Below, in pieces: positions 54,475-64,000 of a DNA stretch of 64,000 bases. Position 1 is the first letter of the stretch, and the number at the start of each line of letters is the position of its first letter. The notes under the pieces are model-generated. The model saw only the letters and a list, made by a program, of their open reading frames with translations, was not told where the DNA came from and searched no databases. Source of the DNA: Flammulina velutipes (taxonomy: Eukaryota > Basidiomycota > Agaricomycetes > Agaricales > Physalacriaceae); assembly GCA_011800155.1 (NCBI GenBank), contig CM022378.1, forward strand, positions 744,001 to 808,000, read 5' to 3'. The position numbers and the translations under genes are program-made.

Positions 54475-54666
54475 AATGTCAGTGATAGTGCAAGTCAGAC
54501 GCGTTCATTGCAACTCGCCGGCTGGCCGTGGCGGAGATTTAATCGGACTCTGAACTCAAACTCTATATCCCGGCGGACAAAAATTTGGCGGCACTAAGCG
54601 TCGGCACTTGCTTTAGTCGAAGACTCCATCGTTGAGATCGTTGGACAGACAGAGGCGTCCGTCAAC
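54475..54666. promoter_or_regulatory. Divergent promoter of RFC3 and ubiquitin-eS31
   Basis: Only 192 bases separate the two start codons, so both promoters must fit here. No TATA box was obvious. Divergent housekeeping genes with a compact shared promoter are common in fungi. Confidence 0.45.
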
Positions 54667-55356
<690 letters not shown>

Positions 55357-56102
55357 ATCCTACTGTATCGATAGTTTTTATGCATCATGCTTATCACACT
55401 GCCACACCATGAGCTACATTCAATTATCTTTCCTGCGGGCCTTCAGAATGACCACTGCCCTTGAGAAATTGCTCAACAGAAAATGAAGTGTGGCGTAGCA
55501 CATCTTAGTCAGTGGTTCCTCCTGCTCCTCAGGGTGCCACAAGTTCCAGGCATCAAAGACACACACTGTTTTTTTTAAGAACAGTTTCCATTGGTTTTGC
55601 TATCAACACTACACTACAATGCCATTAACCTCAAATCCTAGTCGGATCTTCACAGGCCAACAACAAATTCTGACCATAGGAAAGAGTGATCTCCAAAAAT
55701 TGCTAAGAGCCGAAGCTAATAGACGGGTTCGGATGTATAATTTGCAATCAGCAAAATGACTGTGCCTCGGTATTAACCTCACTGGCGACAGTAATGCCCG
55801 AGCACAAAGATGAAGAACCAAAATGATGGGAGGAGGCTTATATACGGGCGGAAGGTGCGCACGGACCACTTCCTTTAACGGTAACTTCCTCAGATCTCTC
55901 CCTCGGATCTGAGCATGTTCAATGTATCGTAGAGGTATACAAACAAGATGAGGCATCGGTAGGATCCCTCGTAAGTACTGGATGATCAACTTCACGTTCA
56001 ACGGCCCTCAAGTTGTTCATATCACCTGTTTTCCCACGAGGCTGCGCGAACTAGTTCAACTATCGACTGTTGAGTCTTTGCCCATTGATATTCCAATCCT
56101 CC
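55357..56102. other. Intergenic, nothing recognised
   Basis: About 750 bases with only unsupported short frames on both strands. It should include the eS31 3' UTR and the upstream region of the next gene. Confidence 0.4.
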
Positions 56103-56591
56103 ATGCCTCTCACACCATACGAGGTTCTTGCCGTCCTGTTCGGTCGTGCAGAACCGGGGACGTTCCACTGGAGTATCTGCATCCCCATCTCTCCCCGCCA
56201 CGCAATCAAACTTCATGCTAAAAGCGTCGGTAACGATCATTGGTTTTTCGAGAGCGATCCACTCCCCAAAGAGGACCTGGAGTCGTCCCCCGTCATCGCT
56301 GTAGCTGTCCGCCTCGGCCAGATACTTCCGGAAGATCTTGAGAACGTCGTTCAGCTGCTCAAAGCCATCCCAATGGTCATACCAGAAGTCGATCAAGCAG
56401 TGGAAGAGCGATTTACGTGCCGGGTTTGGTTCAAGGAAGCAGTGAGAGTGTTGAATGGGGCGGGGTTCGTCCGGTGTGACGATGTTGGAGCGTTGGAGAA
56501 GGAATGCAAGGAGTATGCGCTAGCTAATGACCCGAGTGGGGAGGGCTGGAAGGGATATGTATACCTCTCTTCTAAACAGATTGTGTCGTAG
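56103..56591 (+). CDS. Uncharacterised 162-residue protein
   Basis: A single-exon frame begins at MPLTPYEVLAVLFGRAEPG and ends LSSKQIVS. The text FHWSICIPISPRHAIKLHAK, followed by WFFESDPLP and then VRVLNGAGFVRC, looks like a folded globular domain. Similar small proteins seem common in mushroom genomes. No catalytic motif was recognised. The even composition and clean ATG support a real gene. Confidence 0.7.
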   Translation: MPLTPYEVLAVLFGRAEPGTFHWSICIPISPRHAIKLHAKSVGNDHWFFESDPLPKEDLESSPVIAVAVRLGQILPEDLENVVQLLKAIPMVIPEVDQAVEERFTCRVWFKEAVRVLNGAGFVRCDDVGALEKECKEYALANDPSGEGWKGYVYLSSKQIVS

Positions 56592-56691
56592 CACGCGTCT
56601 CGATGAACAGATCAAGAGCAGATCAAGAGTATAAGGACATTCATTCAAGTTCTACAGTCTACTCCAAAAAGCCTCCAAACAATTATCTTCT

Positions 56692-57080
56692 TCAAATAGG
56701 GTTGCATCCACCGACCGAGCGGCCAGCCTGTACATCAAGGTCTTAGGGACTTTGGAGGGTACCACGAAGAAGATACTCACCGGCGTAGAGAGAATATATC
56801 CGGAGCAGCAGTATTTTGGGCCTGTCTCTCCAATGTAGCAGATGTACGATGTAATGGCCTGAATCCAAGTCAGAGGTGCGCTATGTGCTAAGGACGGTGA
56901 ACATACATTGCTAACTTTGCTGCACGTGTAGACCATTCCGGTGCCGGGTTTTGAGGGGTTGTTGAAGTTGTAGGCGTTGTAGCAAGTGGTAGCCACAGCG
57001 TCCGCGGTGGGAGAGGGAGCGGCGCTCACTGCCACAAGAGCGAGAGAGGCGAAAGCGACGAGGCGGGTGATTGAGAACAT
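56692..57080 (-). CDS. Small secreted cysteine-rich protein
   Basis: Exons on the minus strand 57080-56907, 56858-56781 and 56727-56692 join in phase 0 to 95 residues. MFSITRLVAFASLALVAVSA is a clear signal peptide with cleavage after it. The mature part (about 75 residues) has six Cys in the order C...C...C...CC...C, including TCYNAYNF, YTCSKVSN, YICYIG, KYCCSG and a terminal GGCNPI. It lacks the paired-Cys spacing of a classical hydrophobin (eight Cys), so the class is open. Possible roles are cell-surface or effector-like, by inference. Confidence 0.8.
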
Positions 57081-57398
57081 GTTTATAGTTGAGGGAGGTT
57101 CGACTGGTTGAGAGACGATGGGTCAATGGTCGAAACTACCAGCCTTTAACACGATTCTCGCCCGTCTTCGTCGCACACATCACTAAATTAGTGAAAAAGT
57201 TATTTGACCCTATAGCAAGTATACCGTGGTATCACGAAGACGTCGGATCGTAAGGTTATGTACTGTGGATATGTGGTAGCTATAGGGTCTGTCTTGGAGC
57301 ATACCTTGATAAAAGTATTGGACGTCATGGTATGTATATATAGCGAATGAATGGGAATTAAATATGCCATTCACCGTGCGTGAAATCATCCTTACTCC
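57081..57398. other. Intergenic left of the transposase; CACTA string without a partner
   Basis: This 318-base gap contains CACTAAATTAGTG near 57181, a small palindrome that recalls CACTA element ends. No matching inverted copy was seen to the right of the transposase, so a terminus is not claimed. Confidence 0.35.
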
Positions 57399-60300
57399 TT
57401 ATAGATCAGCGTATCCGCTGTCTTCCTCGTCTCCGCCCTCTTCGTCTTCGTCTTCGTCTGGCTCCAGGCCCTCCTCGTCGTCGTCGCCGTCGCCGTCTTC
57501 TTCATCGTTGCTGTCTTCGTCGTCGTCGTCGTCGTCTATGATGATGATATCTTCGTCCTCATCTTCATCCTCATCATTGAACGTTGGCGCCCTCCCACGT
57601 TGACCAGTTGTTGGCACTTCGTCTGATGGAACTGGTTCGCACTCACTAGCATCAGCGTCAGCGTCAGCATCTTCATCTTCGTCCATAGGAGCGCCGTCGA
57701 GTCCGGGACTATTATCCAAGTGACCAATGCCGCCGCCCAGATGTCGCATGAACGTGTCGCGATCAAGGAAGCTGGAAGACGGATTAATAAAGTAATGCAG
57801 ATGATGAATTTACTTACATGTCGACATAGAAGTTTTCCCAATCATACCCAACCTCTGCGGGAGTATTGCGCCACATCCGTGCTTCGGTTTCGCCGGCAAA
57901 GGATAACAAGTCCGGGGTTGTACCTACGGCGAATGCAGGAATGAGGTGGGCACCCCGAATGACGACCGCGGGGTCCAGAAAGCCAAAGGCATAGTCGTCA
58001 GTGTCCGGAACATAGCCCACCTTGGGGAGGCGAGCATTCCGATGGCCAGATCGATAGCCAGGTTCATCTCCAAGCCAGCGCACCCATAGAAACTCCATGT
58101 GATGAGCTCGCTCAGCCGTCCCGTTTTGCATTACACGCATCACTTGGGCATGAAAGATTCCGAGGACCTGTGCATACCAGTATGGATGAGCGGCATGGTT
58201 CTCTAGCGCTTCCGGGTTTTTGACCATGACAAAGGGACGGATAAGAGGGCTGATGGTGTCGTAGTCTCTCCGGACGTCGTACGTCGTGTAGTTCACGCGA
58301 AGCAATTGTTGTCGATAGATGCGGTGATTCATGACGCGCACAGAGTTGCGGTCATCGTCTGAGAACTCCTCATGCGTGTCACCGTCGAATTGGCGTCCCA
58401 ATAAGCGACCAAGGAAGTGATCCTGGAGCTTGGGAATAAAGTTCTGTGGTAGAGTAATGTTAGCCTCTATGTCAGTGGTCGACGTGAACATCAAACCTTC
58501 TTCGCCGGATCCAGATCATTGTCTTCAGGCTTTCGGGTGAATGTGAAGAGGTTGATAGGTCGATTTCTTGACTTCGAGATGAAGTGATGAGCCTCGAGTG
58601 AAGCCGATTCCGAGTCTTTCGCCTCTTCGGTACGACGGAATAGATTACGGCGTCCTTGTCGTTTGGCGATCTGCTTCATTGCATTCTTTTTGTTCGTCAT
58701 CCCGTACATCTTCTTCACGACACGATGTGCGAGTTCACCCTAGATAGAACATAAGAGATGGTCGAAAGGAGAAGAGGTTGAGACTTACAAGCTGGGTCGA
58801 ATATGAATCTGTTGTCCCGAAAAGCCGGATTGAACGAACATAGTCTCCAAGCGCATGGAACTTCGGAGTCATCAAGTTGAGAGTTCGAGGCTTCCGAGCT
58901 GATGTGGATGAGTCCGCGGGTGCGCCACCATGATCGTGTTCTGTCTGAGTCCTCCGCCTCTGGCGCGCTTCCTGTTCACGAGGAAGTTCGAAGGTCGAAA
59001 ATTGGGAGCAAACATTGTCTCGGAAATCGCGCATGAGGCGACCAATTGTCGTCGTCGTGCTTTCTAGAAGGGATAATGTCTCGTCAGTATGCATTCTGAG
59101 CTTGGCCAAAGCGTGCCATTCTGCCATTCGATACAGGAGGGTCAATAGTGTCGTATTGAACGGCTCGGGAAGGAGGCCTTCGAAGACTGGGATAGAGCAC
59201 TGCAAAGTATGACATTGAATCAATCATGATACAGGAAATGTGCATTGAGGGAGCGAAATACCTGGAGAATGTCCTCAAAATCGCGGGCTGCAAGCTTCTT
59301 CATCTGTGATGCATTAGTTGCAAAGCGGCGAATGGTACTCCCAAACGTGGGGATCAATCGAAAGCTACAAGAACGTGAGAGTTTCTTCTAGAGAGGGAAT
59401 CTATTCACTTACCGTCGATCTAACTCGTCGACAATGGTCCCGCTAGTGCCTTGAACAGCATACAATATACGGATTAAATGTGTAAAAAGTGTTTTCCACA
59501 CCCCGAGCTCGAACTCATGCAGCAAGTCGACAACGAGCATTCGGAAAGGATTAAAGGCCTTCCCGAGCTGCTGGATAAACGCGTTCTGTATCGTGGAATT
59601 AAGTATTGAACAATACACACAAACCTTACTTACATTTGTCGGTACACTTGAGCTCTCCTTCAAAAGGTCTAAACCCCCAATTGCACGAGCCAAAGAGTAG
59701 ATCATTCTGCGAGCTGTTTCCACCCGGCCGAACAGATAGAATCTCGCTCGCTGCCAGCGCGTCCGGTCATCACGTCGTTGGCCCATCAGATCCAGCTTGG
59801 ACTTTGGCACAAAGCATCGCGGACATGGACAAAGACCCTTATCTCGTATCGTCGCAAGAAGCACCCTAGTAGAAATTAGAAATACAAGGTCAGTACGGTG
59901 GCTAGGAAATAAATAGCACATACTTTTCTGGGTAGTCGGCAGAGTAAGTGAAGAGTCGAGGATAGACTCGTCTCTCGATGCCGTCAAGACACAAGATAAC
60001 GATGCCGTACTTGTATGCATGTAGAAATTCCGGATCGGAAAGCAAAAATTGCCAGACGGCGTGCATGAGCTCGCGCCGGCAATGTGTCATTATATCCTTC
60101 TTCTGGGTCTTCCACTTAGGATGAAACTCACTGACCCAGTCTCCAAACGCATCAGGAAGCTGCGAAAGCCATCATATTAGTTTTGGGACTGATGAACATA
60201 TCAAAATGATACTCACCGTTGGGATATATGCAATGTGTTCAACAACACCAGAGTTGAGCTGTGACCGAATATACTTGCTCATATTCCCAAGCATCTGGTA

Positions 60301-61640
60301 GATTGGCCATGCTTTAGCCACACCGAAGTTGGCCAAGTGAGTCGCGTCCGAGAGATACATCAAAGCTGCGATGATCTTTTCGCGTTTGCAGGCTGAATCT
60401 TCCGGTGGGACTGGTGCGTGCGTCTGGACGTAGTCGTGTTCGGCAATGAATGCGTCCGAGGTATAGACTTCACCGTGAACACGAGTTTGGCCATCGGGAT
60501 GGGAATCTGATTTATGGAAGGACTTGAAGGGGGAAAAATGGAGGTGCGGCGCAAATGGGCCAGTAAACGCACCACGGAGAGTATCAATGATACGTCTGTA
60601 GTATAGGCCCGGGACACTGTACTTCCTAGGTGGTTGTCCTTTGACGCCAGACGGAACGTCGATGGTGATTGTAGCCTCATGAAATGACTTGATGAAGGGG
60701 TCGTCAGAGCTATCCAGTGCCTTGTCCATCCTACGATTTTCTGTTTCCGTTCGGAAATTGGATGGAAGGTCAGCAAGATTAAAGTCGGGCGCCTTGAGAA
60801 CATTTTGAACAAGTGCGTCGAGCTCGCCTGCCGTTTTCTGTGTGTTCCCGTTATTCATCCAACTCATAAGACGATGAATAGATGCATTAGCGAAAGGCCA
60901 GTAGGTGGTAGACGGAGCGGGAGTGGGATTGGATGCACTAGAGGGAGCGGCAGAGGATGGTGCGGCAGGAAGGCCAGTTTGTCGGGGTGTGGCTAGATCC
61001 TTGTTCTCAACCAGAGCCTCCGGATCATAAGATGGACGGTGAAGGTATTCTCGAAAAAGCCCGAATGAGTTGACTGCAGTAGTGAGCTTGTCACGGACGA
61101 TGAGGAAGACGTTTGGCAGGTTTCTAGGAGGCGGCAGGATTTCTGCTGGAGCGTGTGGCTCAGGATATATGTCCCTATACCTTGCGGGAAGGCGAATAGT
61201 GATACGAGAATGTGCTGCGCCACTCTGATTGCCGGGGGCAGGCGGGGGAGTTGAACCCCCAGCCTGAGGTTCGTCGAAGTCAAAGGCACTAGTTCCTGGC
61301 TTGAACTGCATCTCCTCTTCTTCATCCGCACGTGCCGCAACCGGCAGACACTGACCGGCATCTTCAGCTTGACGCTGCGCCACAATTTCGTCGTCCTCAA
61401 GAACAGCCTAAATGGTTGAACCTGATGTCAATAAGGTAGCTCAACTGAAAAATAAATGTTGCTAACCAATACTTTTTTCCTCTTCTCGGTCCGCTCATCC
61501 ACAAAGTCAACTGTGGTTAAAGGACGCTTTCGGTTTCTTTTGAGATCCTGAAAAACCGAGCATGCATTCTGGTGTTTCTGAAGCGAACCACTTTTGTCAT
61601 ATGACTTCAGACACGGCGACGAACAAACATATTTTTTCAT
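57399..61640 (-). mobile_element. Plavaka-type DNA transposase gene (CACTA-like superfamily)
   Basis: Read leftward from the ATG at 61640 the protein starts with a C2H2-like finger (CSSPCLKSYDKSGSLQKHQ). It passes a Pro/Ser linker into the diagnostic core: YLSDATHLANFGVAKAWPIY, THCRRELMHAVWQFLL, GIERRVYPRLFTYSADYPEK, TIRDKGLCPCPRCF, LVVDLLHEFELGVWK, FEGLLPEPFN, FHALGDYVRSIRLFGTTDSYSTQ and FMRHLGGGIGHL. Together these are typical Plavaka transposase motifs. About ten exons join in frame with no stop or frameshift found, so the gene looks intact. The C-terminus is an extremely Asp/Glu-rich tail encoded by imperfect GTC/TCC triplet repeats (57430-57560 and 57650-57690 on the + strand). Terminal inverted repeats were not identified by eye. 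Confidence 0.88.
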
Positions 61641-62237
61641 CCCAGGAAACACCGGCGAGAATGTCAGCAGGAGTAGAAAAAATAAAGGCAGCCACCTTGC
61701 ACGCCACAGATGCAGCGCGTGCATTTGGCTATTGGAAGGATTATTTTCAGAGTGAATGAAATACATTCAGATGTCCTATCTCGCCAAGGTACAAGAAGGA
61801 GAACGGCTGACCGTGTCCATCAGCGCCGCACCGGAGTTTGAATTTGTTTGATCACGCGTGTGTTGGTTGAACTCTTCTTTCTTCTTCAACCACCATGATC
61901 TCCTGCGACAATATCTCTTCTTCTGTGCACTTCTCAGACCCTCCAAGTTCGAGCGCTCAAATAGCTATCCTCAAACTCCTCTCATTCATCTTCAAGACAT
62001 CGGCAACGATCGCCTCCATTCTTGGTCCCTTTGCTACTCCCGCCAAAATCATACTCTTATGTCCGTTTGACCACTTGTAAGTGCCACTATTTCATATTCT
62101 ATCTGCTGCTTGTCTCAGATAACGATAGATGGCGCCATTTCACGGTCACGGGGATAGATAAATCTTTGTTGATTATTTCGACGGGACACGGTATATAAGG
62201 TGTGTTGTTCTACCAAACATACTCAGACCCAACTGCC
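61641..62237. other. Divergent gap between transposase and DUF6698-type gene
   Basis: About 600 bases. A 61-codon frame at about 61895-62080 (MISCDNISSSVHFSDPP) is not matched to anything. No inverted-repeat terminus was found. Confidence 0.4.
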
Positions 62238-63674
62238 ATGTCTTCGTCTAGCACCTTCCCTCCATCTTCTCGCTCCTCCACCCCACTCTCGTCTGACAGT
62301 GGCGAAACGGCGCGTCTCCGTCGCCAGCTTGCCGCGGTCCAGGAGCAGCTTGCCACGCTCAGCGGGAAGAAGCGCAAGGCCGATGAGTGCGTCGCATCTA
62401 TGCACTAGAACCCAACTGAACCCATTTAGCAATCCTCTGGCCGCCGCTCGCGGTATTCGCAAGTCTATCGCACTTTACGAGCCGCTCCACAACTTGATTC
62501 TTGAGGTCGACCGACGCGCCGATAACCCAGAGGCTCTACCTACTCCCGAGTGAGTGTTGATGATCTTTTTTACAACTCGCTAACCATTCTTTAGGCAGGA
62601 CAACCTTTTTGAGATGTACAAGCGTCTCGCCATTATGCTGCCGGAAATCAAGACACTTCTTAAAGACGAGAATCAAGATGCACTTAACACTTTCCTAAGC
62701 AAGGTATGTTATTCTTGCCATCCCATTCTTGTTCTCACCCCAACAGGCCCAAACGGCGGCAAACGACGCACGTGCTGACGACGTTGGGCGCATGAGAGCT
62801 AAACTCGGCACTTGGCTAAACAAGAAATTTGGCCTGAACTTCACCACTGAGGATCGCATAGGTCGAGGACTGCAGAACGACGAAACCGGACGTCTGCTCT
62901 GTGACATTGGGCATGACTGGGATAACCTTAAGTATGTCTTTGACTCGTCTTTTTCTTTGACTAATGGTGTCATAGTGTGCGCTCGCTCATTCGCAACAAC
63001 GCACCCGGATACGAACCTGGTAGCTCCTTCTTTGTTAACTTGTTCTATGAGGGCTACAGTGGCGACCCCGACAATCTCGAAGCGGGTTACCTCAAGTCAA
63101 TTCTCCTCCTCAAGGTGCGTAATTTGCTGATAAATGTTGCATATATTGAATCTTTTCTGATAGGGCTTCGCCGCGATCTTTACCTCACCATCGTCGGCTG
63201 ATCAGCAAGATGATCAGAACCAGCCGTCCCCTCTCAAAAAGAAGAAAACCACTAAGGCCGACGTCGCGACACGCATTGGCCTAAACAAGAAGGTGACCCC
63301 GCCCACCATTGCCTACACCGCTGTCATGGTACGTGTCTGAGTCCTGTCGTCGTCGTTCCATCACTTATCTATCGCAGGTTCATTTCAACTGCACCGACGC
63401 GGAGAGCTGGACTGAGTGCTACAACGGGATGGATTACCCCGAGCTATACAACTTCATCGTCGCCTACTTCAACGCTCCCGCTGGGACCGATGCCCGGAAG
63501 CGCTCCGATGAGCTCTTGAGCTGGTGGACTGCGTGAGTATTTGTTGAAGTCATCGTCGTTGAACGATGCTAATGATTCTTCAGGAAAATATTTCCCGAGA
63601 CTGTCCGGACTGCTATGGGAGGTGCCGCCTCTTCCAGGGCCCGCCTTGCTGCCCAACGCGGCCTGTCCACCTAA
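62238..63674 (+). CDS. DUF6698-type basidiomycete protein
   Basis: Eight exons (62238-62386, 62430-62549, 62595-62703, 62747-62931, 62976-63114, 63164-63328, 63378-63532, 63584-63674) join in frame to 370 residues. A short coiled-coil/basic N-terminus (LRRQLAAVQEQLATLSGKK) precedes a conserved region. That region has RIGRGLQNDETGRLLC, GYLKSILLLKGFAAIFTSPSSA, KVTPPTIAYTAVMVHFNC and DAESWTECYNGMDYPELYNF. The order and wording fit the DUF6698 family, which is multicopy in mushroom genomes; the name is from memory. Function unknown. Confidence 0.85.
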
Positions 63675-64000
63675 TTATCTATACCGCTGTTGTATATATA
63701 TGATATCGTTGCCCGCAATATGACTCATTTCGATTTTTCTGAAATTACTTTGTATTGCTGCAATATGTTTGAAATGAGTGAGTGTGTCTATGCTGCTCAT
63801 CTCACCAGGCTTATAGTTTATGTCTATGATTGACTGAGTAGTTGATGCATCTGGGGATGCTGTAATGTAGACGGAACGGACGAGGCAATGATCGGGATGA
63901 TCTCAAAGTACACCACTCATATAGTACGTCGTGTGCAGATATGGTGTTTATAAGGTAAGCTATAATCTCGTATCAAAGTACACTAAGGATATTGAAGTTG
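63675..64000. other. Window end, nothing recognised
   Basis: The last 326 bases are AT-rich 3' flank of the DUF6698-type gene. No frame or repeat was recognised. Confidence 0.4.

Noticed and set aside
56692..57080. Calling the small secreted protein a hydrophobin
   Set aside because: Six cysteines rather than eight, and only one CC pair.
57181..57193. CACTAAATTAGTG as the left end of the Plavaka element
   Set aside because: It is a self-palindrome and no inverted partner was found right of 61640.
57430..57690. Triplet-rich stretch as a plain microsatellite on the + strand
   Set aside because: It encodes the acidic tail of the transposase on the minus strand, in frame with the preceding exons.

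Overview
The window reads as nuclear DNA of a basidiomycete fungus, most likely an Agaricomycete. Genes carry many introns of about 45-60 nt. Several families are typical of that group: a FunK1 kinase, TKL kinases, a Plavaka-type transposase, a DUF6698-type gene and many F-box genes. Conserved anchors are replication factor C subunit 3, the ubiquitin-eS31 fusion and the microtubule bundler Ase1/PRC1. The species cannot be named from the sequence. Gene models were joined by eye from splice signals, so exon edges are proposals.

Layout. 0-15 kb holds signalling and NTPase-like genes: a 5'-truncated pseudokinase fused to armadillo repeats, a short F-box/LRR-like gene, a full TKL kinase between a helical N-terminal region and an unnamed C-terminal domain, a FunK1 kinase, and an AAA-ATPase-like gene whose first exon does not splice in frame. 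A direct repeat carrying the ATPase gene's 5' end lies on both sides of the FunK1 gene. 15-27 kb has a 74-residue cyanase-N-terminal-like HTH protein, four RING-finger genes (a fifth lies at 37 kb), a membrane protein that may be TRIC-like, and two of three intron-bearing tRNA-Gly(GCC) genes. A ferric reductase follows at 27-29 kb.

31-48 kb is the most structured part. A divergent pair (signal-peptide-bearing muconate-cyclase-like propeller, F-box/LRR) occurs twice as arms of a large inverted repeat. The unique spacer holds a probably secreted intradiol ring-cleavage dioxygenase at one edge and a third lactonase-type propeller at the other. RING5, a tRNA, two uncharacterised genes and Ase1 lie between. 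This could be a small aromatic-catabolism neighbourhood duplicated around an inversion-prone structure. The two F-box copies share a tract that is almost identical, with more divergent sequence on both sides, which suggests gene conversion.

48-64 kb has a basidiomycete N-terminal-domain gene cut off from WD40 repeats by one in-frame TGA, another F-box gene next to a decayed copy of the RFC3 3' end, RFC3, ubiquitin-eS31, a small secreted cysteine-rich protein, an apparently intact Plavaka transposase with an acidic tail, and a DUF6698-type gene.
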